DNA of 64,000 nucleotides from Phytohabitans sp037414955. GTDB taxonomy: Bacteria; Actinomycetota; Actinomycetes; Mycobacteriales; Micromonosporaceae. This document shows positions 53,001 to 60,986 of this stretch, in pieces. Where the stretch lies: NCBI GenBank assembly GCA_037414955.1, contig JBBEWH010000030.1:1-64000 (forward strand), in the 5' to 3' direction. The position numbers were made by a program, and so were the translations under genes. The notes under the pieces are model-generated. The model made no database searches. It saw nothing but the letters and a program-made list of their open reading frames with translations, and was not told the DNA's origin. Each line of letters begins with the position of its first letter. The first letter of the stretch is position 1.

Positions 53001-54021
53001 CGCGGAGGCCAGGGCGCTCGACGAGGAGGCTCTGGAGCGGTCCACCCGGGTCCTTGGCGCGGATGCGCGGCGCAGTCTCAACGCCGTCAACAACCTCGCG
53101 GTGTCGTTACGTTTCGTCGGCGACTTCGCGGGCGCCGCGCGGCTGGACCGGCAGGCGCTCGAGCGGCGGCGGGCGACCTTCGGCGCGCAGCATCCGGTCA
53201 CCCTTCAGTCCGCTCACGCCTACGGTCGCTCCTTGCGGGACATCGGCCGGTACCAGGAGGCTCGTGACCTGCTTACCGAGACCATGCGCCAACGGAAGGA
53301 CGTCCTCGGCGAGGACAATCCCCAGACGCTTCGGACGGCGAGGTCGCTCGCCGTAACGCTGCGTAAGCTCGGCGAGGTCACCGCCGCCTACTCGCTCACC
53401 CAGGACACGCTCGCCCGCCTGGATCGTGTGCTGGGCCGGTCACACACCCACACCCTGGCCTGCGTGAACAACCTGGCGTGCGACCAGTCGGCACTCGGCG
53501 ACGACCGGGCAGCCCGGCGCACCGCCGAGGAGGCGTTGGGCCGGTACCGGCAGAAGTTCGAGGATGATCACCTGTTCACCTTGGCCTGTGAGAACAACCT
53601 CGCGATCTTCCTGCGTCGCCTGGGCGACTACCAGGCGGCGCATCCACACGCCGAGCGGGTGGTGGAGCGGTTCGAGGACATCCTGGGCCGCAACCATCCA
53701 TACACGCTCGCTTGCCTGGTCAACCTGGCCAACGTTCGCTTCGAAGCCGGTGACTACGCGGCCGCGCTGGCCGCTGACGAGACGGCGTACGCCAGCATGG
53801 CCACCCGGGAGGTGCTCGGCCCCGACCACCCGGACACCCTCGCGGCGGGGAACAACCTGGCGATCAGCCAGCGGATCGCTGGCGACCGGGCCAGTGCGCA
53901 GGAGTTGGTCCAGGATCTGTTGATCCGATCGGTCCGAAGGCTCGGCGCGGATCACCTGAATACGGCCGCGATCCGCAACGGTATCCGGCTCAACTGCGAC
54001 ATCGACCCACCGGAGGTCTGA
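50086..54021 (+). CDS. fxsT: FxsT: ParA-like/TIR-like/NB-ARC/TPR multidomain protein, fxs locus 1
   Basis: 1311-residue STAND-type protein. Order: ParA/MinD-like ATPase (about 1-290; YSYKGGTGRTMAVANVAW, with Arg where the P-loop Lys normally stands), TIR-like domain (about 330-460; DVLISYSATDRTWGEWI), NB-ARC NTPase (about 485-830; P-loop GLSGVGKTQ at 526, Walker B WLLVYDNAED at 599, GDLPLAIEQAGAWL at 673), and about ten tetratricopeptide repeats (about 870-1290; units like HPVTLQSAHAYGRSLRDIG). It ends NGIRLNCDIDPPEV, conserved in the paralogue. ATG at 50086, coupled to fxsC. Likely role: a ligand-gated scaffold or effector of the peptide system; inferred. Confidence 0.9.
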   Translation: MTDDGTIITFYSYKGGTGRTMAVANVAWILAASGKRVLAVDWDLESPGLHRYFHPFLADKKLRSSRGVIDLIRDFAAAAVDPQTAGDDPDWFRRYADVEREAVSLGWRFPDPGVIDLLPAGQQDPSYSGAVSTFEWPAFYDRLNGGVFLAALRENMRRHYDYVLIDSRTGLSDTAGICTVQLPDIVVDCFTLSEQSIDGAVSVADSITSQRGGEPIRIRPVPMRVEDAEQVKLEAGRDYARARFAPYLGLDPEAADQYWGDVEIPYKPFFAYEEILAVFGERSRQEHSLLASFERLTGALTDGEVRELPPIEERERRRILAEYERTKPAAVTDVLISYSATDRTWGEWIGGELSRAGLRVLLQQIDFSADAGKPTDIREHVDAVNRVLVLLSQDYVKAPNAAEFWRLVAARDPAGGDRFLVSARIDGRRVPAPYSERQPAVDFGNLPEERAREALLTAFGLPYPPTRPDRRGADDRLAPRYPATQPPIWNVPQRNATFTGRAALLDGLRNRLAASVTVVVPQALYGLSGVGKTQVALEYAHRFAADYDIVWWISAEQPGVARAALAELATRLGLPAVENVGERVDAVLDALRRGEPTHRWLLVYDNAEDPEAVRPYLPQGTGHVLLTSRNAAWSRLASAVEVGAFSRDESVALLRGRVRDLSAADADQVAEKLGDLPLAIEQAGAWLATTAMSVARYLELLDTRLPQVLAENPPPAYPRTAAATWLLSLERLREQMPAAAKMLELCAFFGPEPIPMRLVNSERFVEVLLPLDPSLNEPLLQGRLVQEVGRYALASVDTGHTSIQLHRLVQAVIRDRLPEAERVANRRHVHEILAAANPKAPDEPADWEDYRQLRLHLRASGALESTTPAARQLVIDMVNYLGRISDYQGSQELAEEALAAWRATRAGSDDLTSLWLQVHLANALRSQARYAEAHAIGEATHRALVENGGADHPYVIACLSGRAADLRGLGRYAEARALDEEALERSTRVLGADARRSLNAVNNLAVSLRFVGDFAGAARLDRQALERRRATFGAQHPVTLQSAHAYGRSLRDIGRYQEARDLLTETMRQRKDVLGEDNPQTLRTARSLAVTLRKLGEVTAAYSLTQDTLARLDRVLGRSHTHTLACVNNLACDQSALGDDRAARRTAEEALGRYRQKFEDDHLFTLACENNLAIFLRRLGDYQAAHPHAERVVERFEDILGRNHPYTLACLVNLANVRFEAGDYAAALAADETAYASMATREVLGPDHPDTLAAGNNLAISQRIAGDRASAQELVQDLLIRSVRRLGADHLNTAAIRNGIRLNCDIDPPEV

Positions 54022-54051
54022 TCCACTGAGCGTTGTCGTGGGAGTGGTTCG

Positions 54052-55242
54052 TCAGCGCGTGATCACGGCGGTTTCGGTCGTCGGTGACTGTTGTGCGGAC
54101 AGCCGGCGGAGGTCTGCGGCCATTCGGGTGTAGATGTGCTCGATCAGCTTCCGTTGATCCGCACAGTAGACAGTGGGGTTCGCGAAACCGTTGTGCTCCC
54201 GGTACCGGTGTGCGTACAGCCCGCCGCCGCATATCGACACGACCGGGCAGGACTGGCAGGTGTGGCAGAGTGCCGCGAGGCCCTGCTGCCGGGCGCGGAC
54301 TCCCGGGTGTCGTAGGGCTTCGTCGAACGAATGGTCGGTGATGGTCAAGCCGGTGGCGGCCATGCCGTCGGCGGTGGTCTTGAGGGCGTCTCCCTGCTCG
54401 ATGGAGCCGTCGGTCTCGACCGTTATCAGGTCGATGGGCTCGAGACCGACAGCCTCCGAGCCACTGCGGCCGCCCACGATCAGCGTCATGATCGAGCTGA
54501 ATAGGCGGATATCGGTCTCGCGCCGCGGTGCGCCGTACCACCGGTCGAACACGGCGATCAACCAGTCCGCATACGGTGTGTCGGAGTTGTCGACGCGGAA
54601 CGGAGGTGGAGTCGTCCAGTTTCCGTGTGGCAGGAGGAGGTCCATCCGCGGCGGCGCGAACGACAGCAGATCTTCGTAGACGCCGACCGGGTCGTTTCGG
54701 ATGTCGATTGTGCACAGCAGGCCGCTGTACAGGCGGCGGTAGCGGTCCTGCCGGAGCAGCGCCAGGGCCTTGGCGACCGGCCGGTAGCTCCCTCCGCCGT
54801 GCGCGAACAGGCGGTGCCGGTCGTTGGCGCTCTGACCGCCATCGAGGCTGATACCCACCCGGATGTCCTGGCGGAGGAACATCTCCAGCAGCGGCGGACG
54901 CAACAGGAGGCCATTGGTCTGGACGGTGAAGTCGACCTGGGTCGCCTCCGGCGCAGCCGCTCGGATGGCGCGCACGGCGTGTTCGATGAGGTCGGCACCG
55001 GCCATGAGTGGTTCACCGCCGTGCAGGATGACCGTCACCTTCGGTAGCTGCCACGCGCGCGCGTGGCTACCGATTCTCTCCGCCGCGATGTCGACGATCG
55101 CGCGTGACATGGTGGCGGGTTGCCGCCGCCACGACTGGTCCGCGTGGTGATAGACGTAGCAGTAAGTGCAGGACAGGTTACATCTACTGTGAACCTTGAG
55201 TAGCACCTGCCGGATCGGGCTCGGCGTGGTCCTCAAGGCCAT
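54052..55242 (-). CDS. fxsB: FxsB radical SAM/SPASM peptide maturase, fxs locus 1
   Basis: 396-residue radical SAM enzyme. The core motif is RCNLSCTYCYVYHHADQSW (about 16-34, C-x3-C-x2-C). ILHGGEPLMAG (about 68) and GISLDGGQSANDRHR (about 129) are typical of anaerobic-maturase-like enzymes, and the C-terminal SPASM-type Cys cluster is CHTCQSCPVVSICGGGLYAH (about 335). FxsB enzymes form a cyclophane crosslink at Phe in the C-terminal motif of FxsA. It lies 8 bases downstream of fxsA1. Convergent with fxsT of the same locus, so locus 1 is split over two strands. Confidence 0.92.
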   Translation of the reverse strand: MALRTTPSPIRQVLLKVHSRCNLSCTYCYVYHHADQSWRRQPATMSRAIVDIAAERIGSHARAWQLPKVTVILHGGEPLMAGADLIEHAVRAIRAAAPEATQVDFTVQTNGLLLRPPLLEMFLRQDIRVGISLDGGQSANDRHRLFAHGGGSYRPVAKALALLRQDRYRRLYSGLLCTIDIRNDPVGVYEDLLSFAPPRMDLLLPHGNWTTPPPFRVDNSDTPYADWLIAVFDRWYGAPRRETDIRLFSSIMTLIVGGRSGSEAVGLEPIDLITVETDGSIEQGDALKTTADGMAATGLTITDHSFDEALRHPGVRARQQGLAALCHTCQSCPVVSICGGGLYAHRYREHNGFANPTVYCADQRKLIEHIYTRMAADLRRLSAQQSPTTETAVITR

Positions 55243-55250
55243 GACAAGGG

Positions 55251-55427
55251 TCAGACGTAGTTATTGAAAGCCGCCACCACGTCGTCAGCTTGCCGCGTGT
55301 CGGCATCCGCCACGTGTCGAAGCACATGGGATAAGGCTGACTCATCCGCAGAGCTCAGTTGAGCCAGCGTGACCGGATTGACTCTAATCACGCAGCACTC
55401 AATGTCTGGCTCCGCAGCCGCCGCCAA
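55251..55427 (-). CDS. fxsA: FxsA precursor peptide, fxs locus 1 (C-terminus FNNYV)
   Basis: 58-residue frame immediately upstream of fxsB. The leader contains PDIECCVIRVNPVTLAQLSS, which resembles FxsA leaders, and it ends DDVVAAFNNYV. The family rule is F-x-S-x-x at the very C-terminus; here Asn replaces Ser (F-N-N-Y-V), which still places Phe five from the end. Start: a TTG at 55427 preceded by GAGGG at 8 bases; a GTG at 55391 would give 46 residues but loses the leader. A TAG stop at 55440-55442 bounds the frame. Expected product: a C-terminally cyclised peptide made by FxsB. The start is uncertain; the identity is well supported by context. Confidence 0.75.
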   Translation of the reverse strand: MAAAAEPDIECCVIRVNPVTLAQLSSADESALSHVLRHVADADTRQADDVVAAFNNYV

Positions 55428-55530
55428 AATTGCATCCCTCTATGCTCGTGTTGCTACTGTTATCGATTGGTATAGCCCGGCGTCACCCACAAAAACGGCG
55501 ACAGCGTAACACACAGTGTAGGCCGGTGGG

Positions 55531-58500
55531 TCACGCCTCGGCGGGTTCGATGTCAATGTTGATCCGGGTGCCGTCCTCGATGGCGACGGTGTTGGGGTGC
55601 TCCGGACCCAGGACCTGCCGAGACAGCAGCAGGACATCGTTGAAGCGGGCCGCCTCGTGCCGTGCGCCGGTCGCGCGGAGCGCGACGGCGAGGTTGGCCG
55701 TGCTGGCGAGCATCGTGGGGTGCTCTTTCTTGAATGTGGCGGCCAGATGCTGGTGACAGTGTTGATCGAGGCGGAGCGCTTCGGTGATCTCGCCGGTGGC
55801 GAAGTGGGCGTTGGCCAGGTTCATCTGACACACCAGCGTGTAGGGGTGGTCGGCACCCAGCGCGCTGCCGAACCGGGCGGCAGTGTCGGCGAGGACCGGG
55901 AGCGCCTTCGCGTGGCTACCGGCGCGGACCAGGAAGATGCCGAGGTTGTTCGCGGTGGCGAGGGTGAACGGGTGGTCGCCCCCGAGCTCGCGCGCCTCCC
56001 GGCAGCGCTCCAGCACCTCTTCGGCGAGTTCGCGCGCCCCGTCGTGGTCGCCCCGCGCGGAGCGCACGCACGCCACCTCCAGCGCGCAGGCCAGCGCACG
56101 CGGATGGCTCCGGCGCGCGGTGCGCTCGTATCCCTGGTACACCGTGGTGATCAGCTCCAGGGCCTCGTGGAGGCTGCCCTGCCGGCGCAGCGTCACGACG
56201 AGGCTCTTGGCGGCGGCCAGCGTGACGGGGTGATTGGCGCCGAGTGCCTGGCGGCTCGTGGCCATGGTGGCGTCGAGCCGCTCCCGGGACTTCTTGAACT
56301 CGCCGACCTCACGGAGGTCACGCCCGTACCAGGTGGCGACCTCCAGGGTCAGGTGGTCGGTCTTGCCGGAGACCTTGTCACGGCGGCGCAGCGTCTCCTC
56401 GTCGAGTTCGAGCGCTTGGCCGAAGTTGCCCACGAGCCGGCACGACACGGCCAGGTTGTTGGCCGCCTTGAGGGTCTCGTCGTGGTCCTCGCCCTGCGTC
56501 TCCCGCCAGACCGGAAGGATGATCTTCGCCATGTCGTGTGCCTTGCGAAACTCCCCGAGACCAGCGAGATCGAAGGCCAAGCCCTGGCGCGCCTTCAGCG
56601 TGTACGGGTGCTCGGGTCCCACGGCGCGTTCGAGGCGGGGCAGGATGTCATCGTCGATCGCGTGCGCCTTGCCGTACTCACCCAGCGACTTCAGGGCGTT
56701 GGCCAGCTCGGTCCGGACCCGCAGCACCGAGCTGTTGTCGTCGCCCAGTTGGGGCTGCCATCGCGCCACGGCCCGCTCGGCGAGTTCCCGACTGCCGGCC
56801 AGGTCGCCCCGATAGCGCAGATATCGCACCATGTCGATGACCAGCGCGTGCACCCTCGGGTCACCGGAGTCGAGCGCGCCCGATGGCTCCAGGTGCGTGT
56901 GGAGGGACTGGTAGATGGGCCAGTTCGTCGGGTCCGCCGGATTTCCGCGCCGCTCGGCCGCCAAGATGTCCTGCACTTGTCTCTGTCTTTCCGCTTGAAC
57001 GGGTACCGGTAGGTCACTCCTGATCACACTTTGCACCAGGCGGTGAATGCGTATCGCCGGAATCGCGGGATCCACCCGGGCTAAACCATAGCGGTTTATC
57101 TCGCGGATGAGCGAACCATGCAACAGCGGGTCGCGCAGGGCAGGGTCGAATTTCTCCAGGGCGTCGATCATGCCGGGACTGTCGAGCAGTTTCGTGGGAA
57201 TCGGCTCCGGGGCGAAGAACGCGAAAAGTTCCAGCATTCGGGCCGCGGCCGGATTCGATTCGCGTAGTCTTTCCTGCGACAACCGCCAGGTATTCGCGGC
57301 TGGGTGGGGGTACCCCGGCGGCGGCGGCTCGTTGAGGACCCGGGGCAGGTGTTCGTCGAGCAGGTTGAGATAGCTACGGGCGGTCATGGCCGTGGTGGCC
57401 AGCCAGGTGGCCGCCTGCTCCACCGCGAGGGGAAGGTCGCCCAGCTTCTCGGCGATCGCCTCCGCGTCGGCGACCGCGAGGGTCTCGACCCGGCGGGCGA
57501 GCAGCTCGACGCTCTCGGCCCGCTCGAACACGTTGACGTCGATGGCCCACGACTCGCGGGCCCACTCCCGTCCTGGCGTGGTGACGATCACGTCGCCCAA
57601 GCCGGTAGGCACGAATTCGCGGATCTGGCGCGGGTCGTCGGCGTTGTCGAAGACAATGATCCAGCGCTGCGACGGCTTTCCGAGCCGGAGTGCCTCCAAC
57701 ACGGCCTGGACCTGCTCGGCGGCGCCACCGACGACCGGTAGGTCCAACTCGGTGGCGAGGTCGGCGAGGGCGGTGCGGATGAGTGCGGGCTGGTCGGCGG
57801 AGACCCACCAGACGATGTCGTAGTCGGCGGCGAAGCGGTGCACGTACTCGATGGCGATTTGGGTCTTGCCGACCCCGCCGATGCCCTGGAGCGCCGCTGG
57901 GCCAGTCTGCGCCGTGCTGGCGTTCAGCCGCTCGCGCAGCAACTCCAGGATCGTGTCCCGTCCGGTGAATGCGGAGTTGCGCGCGGGAGCCCGCCAGACC
58001 CGGGCCGGCTCGGCCGGGAACCGCGGCTGAGGTCCGCTGCCCAGCGAGGGGGTCGCCGCGGGCTCGGCGTCGCGCAGGCCCAGCTTGGCCAGCAGCGCCT
58101 CGCGGGCGTGCCCGGCGGCGACGTTGAACAGGTCCACCGGCTCGCGGTCGTCGAACGGCGGCGGCACCCGGAAGCCCTCCAAGCGGATGGGCACCAGGAA
58201 ACGGCCCGGGCCGGGCATGTCTCGCACTCGGGCGGCGTCCCAGAAGCGGCGGGTCTGCGCGATCCGTACCGACTCCCGGGAGAGCAGGACCAAGGCCCGC
58301 CCGGCCTTGTCCAGCACGGCGGGGCTGGACAGGTCCTGCAGCGCGGCTCGCTGGCCGATCTGGCGCAGCTGGGACGCGATCCATTCGGCCCAGATCCGGT
58401 CGCGCGGTGTGTACGCGATCAGCAACGGCGCCGAGTCCGCCGGCCCGCGCTGTTCGAACTCGGCGAGCCAGGCGCGGCGCACCGGCTCGGACGGCCCGGG

Positions 58501-59454
58501 GAACTCGATCGGCTCGCCCATCAGCTCGCCGGTGAGCCGCTCGTACGCGGCGAGCAGCGTGTTCTCCTGCTGCGGGCGGTCACCGAGGGTGGCCAGCGTC
58601 TCCTCGTACGCGTAGAAGACCTTGTACGGGATCTCCACCAACCCCCAGTACTTCTCCGGGTCTGGGTGTCCCAGCAGCCGGACGAAGTCTTCGAAGCGCC
58701 GCCGCGCGTAGTTGCGGCGGCGCTCCAACTTGCCCAACTCGCCGTCCTCTACCCGAGTCGGTACGGGATACAGCAGGACGCCGTCGCCGCGCTGGTGACG
58801 GATCGAGTTGGCGACCGCGACGGCGCCGTCGATGCTCTGGTTGTTCATCGTGAAGCAGCTGACCACCGCGTCGGGCAACTGCACGGTGCAGATGCCGGCG
58901 TTGTCGCTGAGCCCGGTGCGGCTGTCGATGAGCGCCACGTCGTAGTGCTGGCGCATGTCGTCCGCCAACGCGTCGAGGAAGGCCGCACCGTCGAATCTTT
59001 CGTAGAAGTCGTCCCAGTTGAATGTGCTCACCGCCTGGGAGTACCCGCGGCCCTGCCGGCCGGGCGGTACGAAGTCGATCGAGCCACCGTTGGCGAAGTC
59101 GTAGCGCTGCAGCGAACTGGCGTATCGCTGGATCTGTGCCGCGGACCGGATGTCCTCGGAGCGCAGCGCACGAACTGCGTCTCCGGCGACGGGCCGGGTG
59201 CTCAGGCGGGCGAAGTCGCGCACCGCGTCGATCACGCCAGGGGACTCACGCAGGTGTCGGTCGACCAGGAACGGCGCGAAGTACCGGTGTAGACCCGGAG
59301 ATTCCAGATCCCAGTCGACGGTGAGGACTCTGCGGCCGCTGCTGGCGAGGATCCAAGCGACGTTAGCGAGCGCCATCGTCCGTCCCACCCCACCCTTGAA
59401 CGAGTAGAACGTAATGATCCGTCCGTTGCGGCCGACAGGCTCAGTGGAATCCAT
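55531..59454 (-). CDS. fxsT: FxsT: ParA-like/TIR-like/NB-ARC/TPR multidomain protein, fxs locus 2
   Basis: 1307-residue paralogue of the protein at 50086, with the same plan: ParA-like ATPase (YSFKGGVGRTMALANVAW, again Arg in the P-loop), TIR-like segment (about 340; LLIAYTPRDRIWAEWIASQL, more degenerate), NB-ARC (GIGGVGKTQIAIEY at about 522; WIIVFDNADD; GDLPLAVEQAATWLATT), then TPRs and the conserved end DGTRINIDIEPAEA. The ATG at 59454 follows GGAAAGAG; a TTG six codons earlier is possible. It is the last gene of fxsA2-fxsB2-fxsC2-fxsT2 and lies just upstream of fxsA1 on the same strand (about 100 bases). Confidence 0.9.
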   Translation of the reverse strand: MDSTEPVGRNGRIITFYSFKGGVGRTMALANVAWILASSGRRVLTVDWDLESPGLHRYFAPFLVDRHLRESPGVIDAVRDFARLSTRPVAGDAVRALRSEDIRSAAQIQRYASSLQRYDFANGGSIDFVPPGRQGRGYSQAVSTFNWDDFYERFDGAAFLDALADDMRQHYDVALIDSRTGLSDNAGICTVQLPDAVVSCFTMNNQSIDGAVAVANSIRHQRGDGVLLYPVPTRVEDGELGKLERRRNYARRRFEDFVRLLGHPDPEKYWGLVEIPYKVFYAYEETLATLGDRPQQENTLLAAYERLTGELMGEPIEFPGPSEPVRRAWLAEFEQRGPADSAPLLIAYTPRDRIWAEWIASQLRQIGQRAALQDLSSPAVLDKAGRALVLLSRESVRIAQTRRFWDAARVRDMPGPGRFLVPIRLEGFRVPPPFDDREPVDLFNVAAGHAREALLAKLGLRDAEPAATPSLGSGPQPRFPAEPARVWRAPARNSAFTGRDTILELLRERLNASTAQTGPAALQGIGGVGKTQIAIEYVHRFAADYDIVWWVSADQPALIRTALADLATELDLPVVGGAAEQVQAVLEALRLGKPSQRWIIVFDNADDPRQIREFVPTGLGDVIVTTPGREWARESWAIDVNVFERAESVELLARRVETLAVADAEAIAEKLGDLPLAVEQAATWLATTAMTARSYLNLLDEHLPRVLNEPPPPGYPHPAANTWRLSQERLRESNPAAARMLELFAFFAPEPIPTKLLDSPGMIDALEKFDPALRDPLLHGSLIREINRYGLARVDPAIPAIRIHRLVQSVIRSDLPVPVQAERQRQVQDILAAERRGNPADPTNWPIYQSLHTHLEPSGALDSGDPRVHALVIDMVRYLRYRGDLAGSRELAERAVARWQPQLGDDNSSVLRVRTELANALKSLGEYGKAHAIDDDILPRLERAVGPEHPYTLKARQGLAFDLAGLGEFRKAHDMAKIILPVWRETQGEDHDETLKAANNLAVSCRLVGNFGQALELDEETLRRRDKVSGKTDHLTLEVATWYGRDLREVGEFKKSRERLDATMATSRQALGANHPVTLAAAKSLVVTLRRQGSLHEALELITTVYQGYERTARRSHPRALACALEVACVRSARGDHDGARELAEEVLERCREARELGGDHPFTLATANNLGIFLVRAGSHAKALPVLADTAARFGSALGADHPYTLVCQMNLANAHFATGEITEALRLDQHCHQHLAATFKKEHPTMLASTANLAVALRATGARHEAARFNDVLLLSRQVLGPEHPNTVAIEDGTRINIDIEPAEA

Positions 59455-59621
59455 CTTGATCTCTTTCCACAAGGAGTGCTACGAGAAATAGCGCGGTGAA
59501 CGGAGCGCGATAAAGATCCGGTACGCCCTCCTGGTGGTGCCTGGGGTTGGCGAACCAATCACAGCGTATGAACCGCGAGCCAATTTTTGACCTCGACAAT
59601 GCGGTCGCGTCCGGGCCATCG

Positions 59622-60806
59622 TCACGGTCCTTCGAGGATCGGCCGCGTGCTGGCTGGTCCGCCTGGTGGCGGGCGGAACACCCGCCCTTTCGCGAAGATC
59701 CAGTTTTGTGCTTCCTCCAAGGCGGCGGCGAGGTCGTCGTCGAATCCGCCCGGCGTTTCGATATCGATCCGGAACAGCGGATCGCGTCGGCGCGCGCAGT
59801 GCGGCAGGATCTTCAGCACGTCGACGTGCAACTCGGCTCGTCGGTCGCTGGTCTCGGCGTCGTCCCGGCTGGTGGGGACGAGCACGGCGACGGCCGACTC
59901 GTCGATTCCGTCGACGGCGGCCAGCGCCTCCCGGAACGGCGCCAGGCCGGCGATCCAGGCGTCGACCAGCACCACAATGATCTCGTTCCGGGCCTGAGCA
60001 CGGGCGATCCGCTCGCCGATGGCCCCGATGGCCACGACCTCCGACCCGTACCGGCGCGCTGCGGCGACCCCTTGGGCGCGGCTGCCCAGCGGCTGTGGAG
60101 CCGACGGCTGGTACGGTGCCCAGTCCTCCTGCCGGTCGCCGTAGAACCGCACATCCTGACGCACGACCCGCATCTGATCACGGGTCCCGGCGGCGACGAC
60201 GATGTGGACGTACTGCGGGCGCTCGGCGCCGTCGAGCCGGTCGCGCCATGGCTCGAAGGCGTCCCGCGCGGTGCGCAGGTCCACCTCGGGTGGCGCGGGC
60301 GGGATGTGGTGCTGGTGACTGGTCTCCACGATCCGGCGCGCGAGGGACGCCATCAGGTCGCGGTACGCCGCTTGCCGGCTGTGCAGCCGGACCAGCATCC
60401 GAACGTCTTCGACGGCGGGCGGATAGGGCGCGGCGGCCTGCGGTGCGTCGAAGCCCACCGGGAGTCCTTGACCCGACCACGCCACCGGGATCAGCGCCGG
60501 GGCGTGTTGCCCGGTGGCGCGCTCGTACCGCTCGAGGCGGTCACCGAACACCGTCCACACCCGGCCACAGCGTTTGTCCAGGAGCAGCTTGGGGGAGCAG
60601 AGTACGACCAGCGTCTGGCAGGTGGCCAACTCGGTGCGCACCTCGCTCGGCCAATGCTCACTGCGGTCGCCGTCGTCGAGAAAGCCCACCGTTCGCTCCG
60701 GCCCGACTTCCAGCTCGCGGCGCACGGCGGCGGAGAGATCCACAAAGAACCGGGCAACATGGAGATCGTCGTCGCCGGGGGAATAGCTGAGGAAGAAATA
60801 CCGCAT
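59622..60806 (-). CDS. fxsC: TIR-like protein FxsC, fxs locus 2
   Basis: 394-residue paralogue of the protein at 48849. TIR-like domain about 1-150 (MRYFFLSYSPGDDD, LATCQTLVVLCSPKLLLDKRCGRVW) and C-terminal domain about 205-370 (YVHIVVAAGTRDQ, NEIIVVLVDAWIAGL). It ends RPILEGP like its paralogue, although the codons differ. ATG at 60806 after GGGGGAGGGCCC; longer in-frame starts lack a ribosome site. Separated by 167 bases from fxsT2 and by 180 from fxsB2, so not tightly coupled. Same reservations on TIR activity as for the paralogue. Confidence 0.87.
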   Translation of the reverse strand: MRYFFLSYSPGDDDLHVARFFVDLSAAVRRELEVGPERTVGFLDDGDRSEHWPSEVRTELATCQTLVVLCSPKLLLDKRCGRVWTVFGDRLERYERATGQHAPALIPVAWSGQGLPVGFDAPQAAAPYPPAVEDVRMLVRLHSRQAAYRDLMASLARRIVETSHQHHIPPAPPEVDLRTARDAFEPWRDRLDGAERPQYVHIVVAAGTRDQMRVVRQDVRFYGDRQEDWAPYQPSAPQPLGSRAQGVAAARRYGSEVVAIGAIGERIARAQARNEIIVVLVDAWIAGLAPFREALAAVDGIDESAVAVLVPTSRDDAETSDRRAELHVDVLKILPHCARRRDPLFRIDIETPGGFDDDLAAALEEAQNWIFAKGRVFRPPPGGPASTRPILEGP

Positions 60807-60986
60807 GGGCCCTCCCCCGCAAAGGAGTTGTCGATTCAGCCGGGTGCGAGTGCTTGTGACGGGTGCGAGTGCTCTTGGCGGGTGGACCCGGTCGAGGTCG
60901 CATTGTCCGCGGTGGTGCCGGCACGTGCCCGCATCCTTACATTGATACCCCATGGGCGTCCGCTGCGGGAGTCTCATTAGGGCGAA

